Assembly: GCA_028288125.1 (NCBI GenBank)
Contig: JAQBOH010000130.1
Coordinates: 1 to 58,664 of the forward strand
DNA from: Mucilaginibacter sp.
GTDB lineage: Bacteria; Bacteroidota; Bacteroidia; Sphingobacteriales; Sphingobacteriaceae
Length of the DNA stretch: 58,664 nucleotides
Direction of reading: 5' to 3'
Position 1 is the first letter of the stretch; each line of letters opens with the position of its first letter. The notes below the pieces were generated by a model that was not told the DNA's origin, ran no database searches, and was given only the letters and a program-made list of their open reading frames with translations. Of this stretch, positions 8,465 through 16,920 are shown in pieces. Made by a program: the position numbers and the translations under genes.

Positions 8465-9574
8465 CTAATTTATCGCCCTCAAAATCCTATTCCACCTTAT
8501 CTTGTCCAAAAAGGTACCGGTTGAATCAATGCTCATCCAGGTGATCATCGCTTTCCCCACGATATGATCTTCGGGCACGTAGCCCCAAAAGCGCGAATCA
8601 AGAGAATTGTGGCGGTTATCGCCCATCATCCAATAATAGTTCATTTTAAAGGTGTAGGTATACGCCTGCTTCTCATTGATAAAAATATCTTTCCCTTTTA
8701 TCTCAACCTTGTTGTTCTCATACAATTCAATGGCCCGGCGGTATAAAACCATGGTTGAATCAGTTAGCGGAACAGTCCAGCCGCGTTTTGGTAAAATCAG
8801 CAGGCCAAAATTATCCTGGTTCCATTTAAACTTTTCGTTATGCGGAAAAACCGACGCGTCGTAGCTGCCGGCGGGCTGTATAACCGGGGTAACGCTTTTA
8901 ATATTCGAAAATCTTTTAAAAGCCGCAAGATTATTATTTGGGATGATCATTTCGTATGTATTCGCATCTTTTTGCTGCAACACCTCGATGTGCATATCCT
9001 GGTACATCTGCGGGTTTACCTCGGTTCCGTTGGTAACTACTGCATAAGATGTTTGGGCCTTCTCCGCGTTTGGCGCGGCTTTATCGTTAATAAACACCTG
9101 GCCATTGACAATCGTAAGCCGGTCGCCGGGCGTGGCCTGGCATCGTTTGATCAGGTTGGTACGCACGTCAACGGGTTTATTGTATGATGGATCAGCCTCA
9201 TCCGGTTTATTAAAAACAATAATATCTCCCTTCTTAATTTCGGTTAATCCCGGCAAACGAAAATAGGGCAGCTTTATGCCATCCCAATAGGTTTTAATAT
9301 TAGCGCTCGTAACTGTTGATTCTAAAAAAGGAACTGACACTGGCGTAAAAGGCATGCGCGGGCCATAGCTTATTTTGCTCACAAACAAATAATCTCCCGT
9401 AAGCAGCGTGCCTTCCATTGAACCCGAAGGAATAGCATAAGCCGAAAACAGCAGCCCGCGGATAACAGTGGCCGCCACAACAGCAAATACAACAGCATCA
9501 ACCCACTCGCGTGTTTTTGATTTTTTTGGTTGGGTGTGGGAGGTTTTTTTCCGGGAGAAGAATTTCCAGTTCAT
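8465..9574 (-). CDS. lepB: Signal peptidase I
   Basis: 369 residues. A transmembrane segment (about 25-47) is followed by the nucleophile box IPSGSMEGTLL with Ser52, and the general-base Lys143 lies in LIKRCQATPGDRL; GDNRHNSLDSRFWG is the conserved C-terminal box. The protein cleaves signal peptides from exported proteins on the outer face of the inner membrane. It is longer than E. coli-type enzymes because of an insertion of about 120 residues between the Lys box and the GDNR box, common in Bacteroidota. The gene is monocistronic and converges with the sugar kinase gene. Confidence 0.94.
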   Translation of the reverse strand: MNWKFFSRKKTSHTQPKKSKTREWVDAVVFAVVAATVIRGLLFSAYAIPSGSMEGTLLTGDYLFVSKISYGPRMPFTPVSVPFLESTVTSANIKTYWDGIKLPYFRLPGLTEIKKGDIIVFNKPDEADPSYNKPVDVRTNLIKRCQATPGDRLTIVNGQVFINDKAAPNAEKAQTSYAVVTNGTEVNPQMYQDMHIEVLQQKDANTYEMIIPNNNLAAFKRFSNIKSVTPVIQPAGSYDASVFPHNEKFKWNQDNFGLLILPKRGWTVPLTDSTMVLYRRAIELYENNKVEIKGKDIFINEKQAYTYTFKMNYYWMMGDNRHNSLDSRFWGYVPEDHIVGKAMITWMSIDSTGTFLDKIRWNRILRAIN

Positions 9575-9670
9575 AACGTCAGGTTTTCACTTAGACGGTT
9601 ATGCTATCCTAATGTTACAGGTGCAAAAAAGCATGCCCTCTTTGTGCGAAGCAAACACGGCTCCCGTATA

Positions 9671-9822
9671 GACTCACCCCGACGGCGCTTCGCTGGCCGA
9701 CCCTCTCTATGGTAAACCATAAGAGGGTGAAACTCAAAAAAAATATTATTATCTTTCTTCCTTAGCCCTCTTTACCGCTTGCGGTAGAGAGGGAGGTCGA
9801 GCGTAGCGATGACCGGTGAGTC
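9671..9822. repeat. Composite palindromic element in the lepB-VWA gap
   Basis: The gap 9575-9933 contains no gene. Outer arms gactcacccc (9671) and ggtgagtc (ending near 9821) extend inward as imperfect complements. Inside are two small hairpins, ccctct-tatggt with accata-agaggg (9701-9727) and ccctcttTaccgc with gcggtagagaggg (near 9763-9792). The layout suggests a folded mobile repeat of MITE type rather than a terminator; no target duplication could be defined. Confidence 0.6.
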
Positions 9823-9933
9823 AACTCTGCGTGCGCCAGGCACACCCGCCTTTTGTCATTATTACCTAACAATTCAACTTCGGCAAACTTTTAAAGAAAA
9901 TAATCCGTTATTTTATATCAGAAAGGGTACCCT

Positions 9934-11031
9934 ATGCGCGGATTTGAATTTTCGAAGTTTAAACCCAATCAAATCCCCAAAGGCGGATTTGAAGAATTAC
10001 TAAAATTGTTCCTGGAATTGCTTAACTATACATCGGGCGACGCTGGCGAAGCTCTGGCCTGGATGAACGAGCTCGACAAGCAATATAACATCACCAACGA
10101 CGAGTATGGGATGGGCAATTTTATTGATGAGCTGAAGGAGAAAGGCTATCTCACCGACGATAATGAAAAAGGCGAATTCAGGATAACGGCAAAAACGGAG
10201 CAAAGCATCCGGCAGTCGGCGTTGGAGGAGATATTCGGTAAGCTGAAAAAATCGGGCAAGGGCAACCACCGTTCCCCGCAATCCGGGCAGGGCGATGAAA
10301 AGAACGCCGAACGCCGTGAATTTGAATTCGGCGACAGTTTAGACCAGATCAATATGACGCAGTCTATCCACAATGCCCAGGTTAATCACGGCATCGGCGA
10401 TTTTACCATGACCGAGCGCGACCTGGAGGTAGAGGAAATGGATTATAAAACCCTTACCTCCACCGTGCTGATGATAGACATATCGCACTCGATGATCCTT
10501 TACGGTGAGGACAGGATAACGCCTGCTAAAAAAGTAGCCATGGCGCTGGCTGAGCTCATCCGCACCAAATATCCGAAGGATACATTGGATATTGTTGTTT
10601 TTGGTAATGATGCATGGCCGATAACTTTACAGGACCTGCCTTACCTGCAGGTTGGCCCTTATCATACCAACACTTATGCCGGTTTGGAATTAGCCACCGA
10701 CTTGTTGCGACGCCGCAAAACCCATAATAAGCAGATATTTATGATCACTGACGGTAAACCCACCTGCTTAAAAGAGGGAACAAAATATTATAAAAACAGC
10801 ATCGGACTAGATCGTAAGGTAGTGAACAAAACGTTAAATATGGCGGCACAATGTAAGCGGCTGAAAATTCCCATCACTACGTTTATGATCGCCAAAGACC
10901 CGTACCTGCAGCAGTTTGTACGTAAATTTACCGAAACCAACGGCGGCAAAGCTTTTTACAGCTCCCTCAACGGTTTGGGTGAATACATTTTTGAGGATTA
11001 CATACGGAACAGAAGGAAAACTGTAAGATGA
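9934..11031 (+). CDS. VWA-domain protein, partner of the downstream AAA+ ATPase
   Basis: 365 residues. The C-terminal half (about 175-350) is a von Willebrand A domain with a complete-looking metal (MIDAS) motif D182-x-S184-x-S186 and a later ITDGKPT segment. The N-terminal half is charged and helical, with no domain I recognise. VWA proteins beside a MoxR/BchI-like ATPase form Mg-chelatase-like chaperone pairs that remodel or load metal onto a client; that pairing is established for the family, while the client here is unknown. The ATPase gene follows 79 bases later on the same strand. Confidence 0.88.
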   Translation: MRGFEFSKFKPNQIPKGGFEELLKLFLELLNYTSGDAGEALAWMNELDKQYNITNDEYGMGNFIDELKEKGYLTDDNEKGEFRITAKTEQSIRQSALEEIFGKLKKSGKGNHRSPQSGQGDEKNAERREFEFGDSLDQINMTQSIHNAQVNHGIGDFTMTERDLEVEEMDYKTLTSTVLMIDISHSMILYGEDRITPAKKVAMALAELIRTKYPKDTLDIVVFGNDAWPITLQDLPYLQVGPYHTNTYAGLELATDLLRRRKTHNKQIFMITDGKPTCLKEGTKYYKNSIGLDRKVVNKTLNMAAQCKRLKIPITTFMIAKDPYLQQFVRKFTETNGGKAFYSSLNGLGEYIFEDYIRNRRKTVR

Positions 11032-11071
11032 TGTCCGGATGTGCAAATTAAACTAACAAAATTAATTAACA

Positions 11072-11127
11072 CTATGGTCCATGGACTATCGACTATGGGC
11101 TAAATGACCAATGACTATTGACCAAAT
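11072..11127. repeat. Seven-base-period array B
   Basis: Eight consecutive seven-base words, the first half built on CTATNGA-like words (CTATGGT, CTATCGA) and the second on ACNNATG-like words (ACCAATG, ACTATTG). It overlaps the predicted start codons of the ATPase gene at 11111 and 11126. Confidence 0.65.
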
Positions 11128-12631
11128 GACTAAAATACCAAACATAAAAACCCTCGGCCAGCTAAAGCAAACGGATTATAGGAGCCGGTCGGTAAAAGAT
11201 GAATTAAGGGCCAACCTGATCGCACAGCTGCAAAAGGGCGAAGGCGGCTTTGAAGGGATATTAGGTTTTGAGGATACAGTTATCCCCGATCTGCAAACGG
11301 CCATCCTATCGCGCCATAATATTTTGCTGCTGGGCTTGCGCGGGCAGGCCAAAACACGTATTGCCCGTTTGCTGGTGAACTTACTGGACGAGTATATGCC
11401 ATATATCGAAGGTTCGGAATTATATGATGACCCTTTACATCCCATATCCTGGTACGGCCATCACATCATTGAAGAAAAAGGCGATAACACCCCGATCGCG
11501 TGGGTGCACCGCTCTGAGCGTTATACCGAAAAGCTGGCGACGCCCGATGTAACCGTTGCCGATTTGATCGGTGATGTTGACCCCATCAAGGCGGCCACCA
11601 TGAAGCTGACCTACTCCGACGAGCGTGTTATCCATTTCGGATTGATCCCACGGGCGCACAGGGGTATATTTGTGATCAATGAGCTGCCCGATTTGCAGGC
11701 GCGTATACAGGTGTCCCTGTTCAATATCCTGCAGGAAAGAGATATACAGATACGCGGTTTTAAACTGAGGCTGCCACTTGACCTGCAATTTGTATTCACC
11801 GCCAATCCCGAGGATTATACCAACCGGGGCTCTATCGTAACGCCGCTTAAGGACAGGATCGAAAGCCAGATATTAACGCACTATCCGCGTTCGGTTGAAA
11901 TTTCCCGGAAGATCACTCAACAGGAAGCGTCGCTCACTGCTGAACAGCGCGCGACCATCGAAACCGATGGCCTGGTAAAGGATTTGGTTGAACAAATTGC
12001 ATTTGAGGCACGTAACTCCGAATATATCGACAAAAAATCGGGCGTATCGGCCCGTTTAACCATATCGGCTTTTGAAAACCTGGTGAGTAATGCCGAACGG
12101 CGTATGCTTATTAATCATGAAACCAGCACTTTTGTGCGGATATCCGATTTCCTTGGCGTAATACCTGCCATAACCGGTAAAATTGAGTTGGTTTACGAGG
12201 GCGAGCTCGAAGGCCCCGGCAAGGTGGCCAACATCCTTATCGGCAAAGCTATTAAAACACTGATGCTGCAGTTTTTCCCCGATCCTGAAAAATCGAAAAA
12301 ATCAAAAGCGCCAAACCCATATATCGAGATCATTAACTGGTTTAGCGAAGGCAATAATTTATCGCTTGTTGATGAGCTGCCTTTGCAGGAATATAAAAAG
12401 CAATTGAATTCGGTTACCGGGTTAAAAGCACTGGTTAAAAAATTCCACCTAAGTCTTACCGAAAGCCAAACGTTGTTACTAATGGAGTTTGTTCTGCATG
12501 GCCTTTCCGAATTTTCGCAATTAAATAAAGGTTTTCTCGACAACGGTTTTGCCTTCTCGGATATGTTCAATAGCCTGTTCAACCTGCAGCCGGATGAAGA
12601 CGACCTGGATGTAGACGATGACCGTTATTAA
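11111..12631 (+). CDS. MoxR/Mg-chelatase (ChlI)-like AAA+ ATPase
   Basis: 506 residues. The Walker A motif is GLRGQAKT with Lys81, and the Walker B-like strand reads IFVINELPDL, where Asn-Glu replaces Asp-Glu as in BchI/ChlI-type subunits; an insertion (QERDIQIRGF) and VFTANPEDYTNRG (sensor 1 region) follow. The C-terminal third is helical and specific to this subfamily, ending in an acidic tail. It should work with the VWA protein upstream as an ATP-driven remodelling pair. The start is uncertain: ATG 11111 and ATG 11126 both lie in a seven-base repeat array, and translation could begin at either. Confidence 0.88.
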   Translation: MTIDQMTKIPNIKTLGQLKQTDYRSRSVKDELRANLIAQLQKGEGGFEGILGFEDTVIPDLQTAILSRHNILLLGLRGQAKTRIARLLVNLLDEYMPYIEGSELYDDPLHPISWYGHHIIEEKGDNTPIAWVHRSERYTEKLATPDVTVADLIGDVDPIKAATMKLTYSDERVIHFGLIPRAHRGIFVINELPDLQARIQVSLFNILQERDIQIRGFKLRLPLDLQFVFTANPEDYTNRGSIVTPLKDRIESQILTHYPRSVEISRKITQQEASLTAEQRATIETDGLVKDLVEQIAFEARNSEYIDKKSGVSARLTISAFENLVSNAERRMLINHETSTFVRISDFLGVIPAITGKIELVYEGELEGPGKVANILIGKAIKTLMLQFFPDPEKSKKSKAPNPYIEIINWFSEGNNLSLVDELPLQEYKKQLNSVTGLKALVKKFHLSLTESQTLLLMEFVLHGLSEFSQLNKGFLDNGFAFSDMFNSLFNLQPDEDDLDVDDDRY

Positions 12632-12652
12632 CGCCGGATAATTAATTAGCCT

Positions 12653-13924
12653 GTGCATAACCTACACCTTATTTTATTTATTGCCGCCCTATTATTGATT
12701 GACCGCTATGTGCTAAGCGGGCTGCGCGGGCTGCCCAAAAAACGGCGGTTCTTTCATAAGGAATCGTTCACCCGCTCGTATTGGATATTTACGGTTTTAC
12801 TTTTAGCCGTCATCTTTTTTGTTATCTATGTTAAGGTAGGTTTTGGGGTAAGGCTTGGTTTGCTTGTGCTGTTTTTCCTGGCCTATTTGTGCAAGGTTTC
12901 ATTTGCGCTGTTTATTTTAGTTGATGATCTGCGGAGAGCGGGCCTTTATTTTTCAAGAAAAAAAACACCCCCGCTTCAAACGCCGGAAACGAAGGCCAAA
13001 ACGTTCGTTATTCCCCGATCGGAATTCCTGATGCAGGCCGGGTTACTGGCCGGCGCAGTGCCGTTGGCAGCAATCGGGTTGAATATGAAGAGCGGGCTGT
13101 ACGATTACCATATAAAACGCCATACTCTATACCTGCCCAACCTCCCAAAAGCTTTTGACGGTATGCGGCTGGGGCAGATATCGGATATCCATTCGGGCAG
13201 TTTTTACAATCCACGGGCCGTGCGCGGCGGCGTTGAAATGCTAATGCGCGAAAAAGCCGACCTGATTTTTTTTACCGGTGACCTGGTAAACGAGACAACC
13301 CCGGAAATGAGGGATTACCAGGACATTTTCAGCAAAGTAAAAGCGCCGCTCGGCGTTTTCTCCTCGCTAGGAAATCATGACTACGGGGACTATGCCGAGT
13401 GGCCAAACGCGGCGGCTAAACAAAAAAACTTCGACGACCTGTTAACCACCCACAAAAACCTGGGCTGGGATTTACTGCGGAACGAAAACCGCCGCCTGAA
13501 AATAGGCAATGACGAAATAGGTATTTTAGGCGTCGAAAACTGGGGCGCGATACACCGTTTTCCCAGGCGGGGACGTATGGATGCCACTGTAAAAAACACC
13601 GATGACCTGCCCGTGAAGTTGCTTTTATCGCATGACCCGTCGCACTGGCGGGCACAAGTGTTGCCCGAATACCCGCAAATTGATGTGATGTTTTCCGGCC
13701 ATACACATGGCATGCAATTGGGCGTGCAAACGGAACATTTTCAGTGGAGTCCTGTACAGTATATCTACAATGAATGGGCAGGTTTTTACCGCGAAGGCGC
13801 GCAGCAGTTATATGTAAACGTCGGGTATGGGTTTATCGGCATTCATGGCAGGGTTGGAATATTGCCAGAGATAACGATATTTGAGTTAAAAGCCGCTGCC
13901 GATCCAAAATTGAAAGAAGCTTAA
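12653..13924 (+). CDS. Membrane-anchored metallophosphoesterase (YkuE-like)
   Basis: 423 residues. The N-terminal 120 residues have three to four hydrophobic segments, with another near 125-142. The calcineurin-like domain follows with all metal-binding blocks: SDIHSG (D178, H180), FTGDLVN, GNHDYG, LLSHDPSH and SGHTHGMQLG. The family hydrolyses phosphoesters with a dinuclear metal centre; members anchored this way (YkuE type) are thought to act on lipid or cell-wall intermediates, but the substrate here is unknown. It starts 21 bases after the ATPase gene and 30 bases before the UbiA-like gene, so co-transcription is likely. Confidence 0.88.
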   Translation: MHNLHLILFIAALLLIDRYVLSGLRGLPKKRRFFHKESFTRSYWIFTVLLLAVIFFVIYVKVGFGVRLGLLVLFFLAYLCKVSFALFILVDDLRRAGLYFSRKKTPPLQTPETKAKTFVIPRSEFLMQAGLLAGAVPLAAIGLNMKSGLYDYHIKRHTLYLPNLPKAFDGMRLGQISDIHSGSFYNPRAVRGGVEMLMREKADLIFFTGDLVNETTPEMRDYQDIFSKVKAPLGVFSSLGNHDYGDYAEWPNAAAKQKNFDDLLTTHKNLGWDLLRNENRRLKIGNDEIGILGVENWGAIHRFPRRGRMDATVKNTDDLPVKLLLSHDPSHWRAQVLPEYPQIDVMFSGHTHGMQLGVQTEHFQWSPVQYIYNEWAGFYREGAQQLYVNVGYGFIGIHGRVGILPEITIFELKAAADPKLKEA

Positions 13925-13954
13925 AGCAAAATTGCCTGTTACCTTACCCGCAAA

Positions 13955-14830
13955 ATGAAGAGAATATTTCAGCCAGCGTTCGACTTCCTGCTGTTTAGTA
14001 ATATTTTTATGTCGCTGTGCACGGTTGCGCAGGGGCTGGTCACCTTTTATCTCATCAATGCCAAACCAGTATTCCCGGTGCTTGGTTTGTTGTTTACGTC
14101 AACGCTGGGTATCTACAATTTCAGCATATTAATTTCAAAGCCTAAACAACCTGATAAATCGCCATATCGTAGGGTGCGATGGTTTTTTTCGCACTACAGA
14201 CTGATGGTTACGTTTACCATCGTATCTATGTTGTCGCTGGTGCCCTTATTCTTTCTCATGTCAATGGAAGCGCGCATAGTGCTTATATTTTTAAGTATTT
14301 TGTCATTTTGCTACAGCATCCCGTTATTTGCCGTCGGCGACCAAAAGTTTGGTCTGCGCAATATTCCAGGGTTAAAGCAATTCCTTATCACGCTGGTATG
14401 GACCATGAGCACCGTTTTGCTGCCAATTATTGAGGCGCAGCATTACCATTTAGCCAATATCTCCATGCGCGATATGACGATACTCGTTGCCAAACGCTTT
14501 TTGTTTATTGCCGCATTAACGGTACCCTTTGATATCCGCGACCTTTTCCAGGATAAGCAGTACGGGTTAAAAACGGTACCCGTGGTGTGGGGCGAAAAAA
14601 ATGCCTACCTTTTTTGCCAGTTTTTGCTTGGCGGATATATTGTTTTGCTGTTCCTTTTCAGGGGTAACGGGTTTAGCCGCGATTTTTTCGCATTAACCAT
14701 TACCGCGGTTTTAACCGGCTGGCTCATCTTCAAGTCAAAATGGGAAAAGGATGAGTACTACTATTTTTTTTACCTGGATGGGGTGCTTATATTGCAATAC
14801 ATTTTTTTGCTGGTATTTAACAGCTTTTAA
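13955..14830 (+). CDS. UbiA-like polytopic membrane protein with a degenerate first Asp motif
   Basis: 291 residues with about eight hydrophobic segments. Residues around 190-215 read PFDIRDLFQDKQYGLKTVP, matching the second Asp-rich motif (DxxxD...G..T.P) of UbiA prenyltransferases. The expected first motif (NDxxDxxxD) is replaced by YNFSILISKPKQPDK, which lacks the paired acids. Either this is a divergent UbiA enzyme or a non-catalytic relative; both readings are inference. It follows the metallophosphoesterase by 30 bases. Confidence 0.65.
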   Translation: MKRIFQPAFDFLLFSNIFMSLCTVAQGLVTFYLINAKPVFPVLGLLFTSTLGIYNFSILISKPKQPDKSPYRRVRWFFSHYRLMVTFTIVSMLSLVPLFFLMSMEARIVLIFLSILSFCYSIPLFAVGDQKFGLRNIPGLKQFLITLVWTMSTVLLPIIEAQHYHLANISMRDMTILVAKRFLFIAALTVPFDIRDLFQDKQYGLKTVPVVWGEKNAYLFCQFLLGGYIVLLFLFRGNGFSRDFFALTITAVLTGWLIFKSKWEKDEYYYFFYLDGVLILQYIFLLVFNSF

Positions 14831-14945
14831 TTCAGATGGCTGCAACGGCAACTATACCGCATACACCGAAGCTTTTTGCAGATAGGTGTTAATTATGTAA
14901 CTCCATCAACCTAAACCAACAAAATATACCATTAGCTAAACTGTT

Positions 14946-15575
14946 ATGCCTGCCAATTACAATAATTCTGCCTGGTTTTACGATAGGCTTTCGCGCGTGG
15001 TATATGGCATGGCTTTAATAAATACCCAGGTTTACCTACTGCAATTTATCCCCGCAAAGGCAAATGTGCTTATCGTTGGCGGCGGCACCGGCTGGATATT
15101 GGACGAATTAAGCAGGATACATCCTTCCGGGTTAAAAATAACCTACGTTGAGGTTGCCGCGAAGATGATGTCCCGCTCCAAAAAAAGAAATACCGGCAGC
15201 AATCATATAGCTTTCATTCATGACGCAATAGAAAACGTTTCGCTGGCGGCAGATTTTGATGTGATTATCACGCCTTTTTTATTTGATAGCTTTACTGAAT
15301 CAACGGCAGACAAAATATTTGACCATATTAATGCCGCGCTTAAGCCGAAAGGCTTGTGGCTCTATGCCGATTTCCAACTCACCGAAAAATGGTGGCAGCA
15401 ATTCCTACTTAAATTAATGCTGAAATTCTTTAAAATGATCTGCAATATCGAAGCCACCCGGTTGCCGGATATTGAAAAGCGATTTGAAGGGCACAATTAT
15501 AAGATAATGGCGCATCAAACCTTTTTTTATGATTTTGTAGCTGCGAGGGTCTATACAAATGCTGAAACGATATAA
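14946..15575 (+). CDS. Class I SAM-dependent methyltransferase
   Basis: 209 residues. LIVGGGTGWILDEL (about 41-54) is the SAM-binding motif I, ITYVEVAAKMM is motif II with an acidic end to strand 2, and VIITPFLFDSF occupies the motif IV position. LKPKGLWLYADF is the usual post-motif strand. The substrate cannot be told. It begins 115 bases after the UbiA-like gene, a gap in which I see nothing notable, so joint transcription is possible but not shown. Confidence 0.82.
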   Translation: MPANYNNSAWFYDRLSRVVYGMALINTQVYLLQFIPAKANVLIVGGGTGWILDELSRIHPSGLKITYVEVAAKMMSRSKKRNTGSNHIAFIHDAIENVSLAADFDVIITPFLFDSFTESTADKIFDHINAALKPKGLWLYADFQLTEKWWQQFLLKLMLKFFKMICNIEATRLPDIEKRFEGHNYKIMAHQTFFYDFVAARVYTNAETI

Positions 15576-15619
15576 TATCGCCAACAAACGTTTAACAGAA
15601 TTTAATAAAATGAATTAAT

Positions 15620-15627
15620 TATATTTG
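15620..15627 (+). promoter_or_regulatory. -7 promoter element of the antitoxin gene
   Basis: TATATTTG fits the Bacteroidota TAnnTTTG consensus and ends only 3 bases before ATG 15631, which implies a leaderless or very short-leader mRNA. Confidence 0.45.
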
Positions 15628-15630
15628 GAT

Positions 15631-15825
15631 ATGGAAAGATTGATGATACAGGTACCTGAAAAAAAATCCAAACTCGTAAAATCCTTACTTAAGGAATTAG
15701 GCGTTGTGATTGAACCTGATATATTTAAACTAGCCAAAGAATTAAATAATTCTGTTGGCAAAGGGAAAATACCGTCCATGGAAGAAATCGTGAAAGAAAT
15801 CCGTATCGTAAGGGCTAATCCCTGA
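15631..15825 (+). CDS. Putative antitoxin of a PIN-type toxin-antitoxin pair
   Basis: About 64 residues, with MIQVPEKKSKLVKSLLKELG at the N-terminus (a short strand plus helix) and a helical, charged remainder. A long frame could begin at TTG 15625, but that lies inside the promoter-like element, so ATG 15631 is preferred; ATG 15643 is also possible. Its stop codon overlaps the PIN gene start by one base (TGATGA context), the usual layout of these pairs. It should neutralise the PIN nuclease and repress its own promoter; both roles are inferred from the layout. Confidence 0.7.
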   Translation: MERLMIQVPEKKSKLVKSLLKELGVVIEPDIFKLAKELNNSVGKGKIPSMEEIVKEIRIVRANP

Positions 15826-16221
15826 TGACAGTTGTTTTAGATACCAATATATGGGTATCATTAGCCCTTAACCGGCAATTGGAATTTATCGCTAATTTAC
15901 ATAAGAATGGAACTATAATAGTTAGTTGTGAAAATTTGGTTAATGAATTAATTGACGTTTTATTAAGACCAAAATTTCACAAAAACTTTCCGAAAAATTA
16001 CGTGGAAAACCATTCACTTTCACCAGCTTACAACTACCTCATTAAAATTGTCCCACATCGAACACGTGGTTACAGATGAAAAAGATAATTATCTTTTCGC
16101 GTTAAGCCGGATTTCAAATGCCGATTATTTCATTACGGGCGATAAACTATTATTAGCAGTAAGTGAATATTATAAAACATCCATTTTAAGTCTTGCTGAT
16201 TTCAAAAATATAACATCTTAG
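15825..16221 (+). pseudogene. PIN-domain toxin broken by a +1 frameshift
   Basis: The first frame starts MTVVLDTNIWVSLAL, a PIN N-terminus with the first catalytic Asp, and carries NELIDVLLRPKF with the conserved Glu, then leaves the family at YVEN and stops at 16079. The next frame continues exactly where a PIN domain should: KTIHFHQLTT, VVTDEKDNYLFAL with the third acid, ADYFITGDKLLL with the fourth, and stops at 16221. Removing one A from GGAAAACC near 16005-16010 restores one frame of about 131 residues. This is either a true inactivating mutation, a phase-variable tract or a sequencing error. Confidence 0.85.
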
Positions 16222-16225
16222 CATT

Positions 16226-16918
16226 CTATCCCTGGTAAACAAACTTATACCCAATGCCCCTTACCGTTTGCAGATACTGCGGTGATTCAACGTTCGATTC
16301 TATCTTTTTGCGGAGGCGTACAATATGCATATCCAGCGTGCGGGTATTTACATCGGCGTTGTACCCCCAAACCTCCATCATCAGCTCTTCGCGGTTAATT
16401 ACCTTATTTTTATTTTTCAGGAAATAAAGCAATATGCGGTTCTCCAGTATTGTCAGCTCTACCTTACGGCCATCCTTTATCAGCAGGTGCGTATTGGGTA
16501 AATGCTCCATATTGGCAAACTTGTACGATTCCGACTTTTCGCTGTTTAACAAAAACTTTATTTTACTATCGATCATCGCCACCAAAACATCCATATTAAA
16601 TGGCTTGATGATATAATCGGATACGCCAAAGTTATACGCCTTTATCTTATCAACATCCTGCCCTTTGGCCGTCATCATGATCACCAGGTTATCAAAACCC
16701 TTTTCGCGTATGCTCGTGCAAACTTCAGATCCTTGCTTGCCAGGCAGCATCCAATCCAATAAAACAATGTGGGGCTGCTCCTGCAGGATGATCTTTTCAG
16801 CATCGTCGCCGTTACTGGCTTCCAAAACTTTGTAGCCCTCTGACTGCAAGCGCTCTGCAACCAGGAAACGCAGGTTTTCGTCATCCTCAACCAGCGCGAT
16901 CTTTATTTCTTTACTCAT
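16226..16918 (-). CDS. OmpR/PhoB-type response regulator
   Basis: 230 residues. The receiver domain (1-120) has the acidic pocket E11-D12-D13, phospho-acceptor Asp55 in LLDWMLPG, and DYIIKPF with the conserved Lys. The C-terminal winged helix (about 135-228) contains TILENRILLYFL, VWGYNADVNTRTLDMHIVRLRKKI and VRGIGYKFV. It is a DNA-binding transcription regulator controlled by the kinase whose gene ends 2 bases upstream. Targets are unknown. It is the last gene of the S9-like/kinase/regulator run. Confidence 0.93.
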   Translation of the reverse strand: MSKEIKIALVEDDENLRFLVAERLQSEGYKVLEASNGDDAEKIILQEQPHIVLLDWMLPGKQGSEVCTSIREKGFDNLVIMMTAKGQDVDKIKAYNFGVSDYIIKPFNMDVLVAMIDSKIKFLLNSEKSESYKFANMEHLPNTHLLIKDGRKVELTILENRILLYFLKNKNKVINREELMMEVWGYNADVNTRTLDMHIVRLRKKIESNVESPQYLQTVRGIGYKFVYQG

Positions 16919-16920
16919 CT

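Noticed and set aside
11435..11788. 117-codon frame antisense to the AAA+ ATPase gene
   Set aside because: Shadow of a well-conserved coding region with intact Walker motifs.
13955..14830. Naming the UbiA-like protein as a specific prenyltransferase such as MenA
   Set aside because: The first Asp motif is missing, so a specific enzyme name is not supported.
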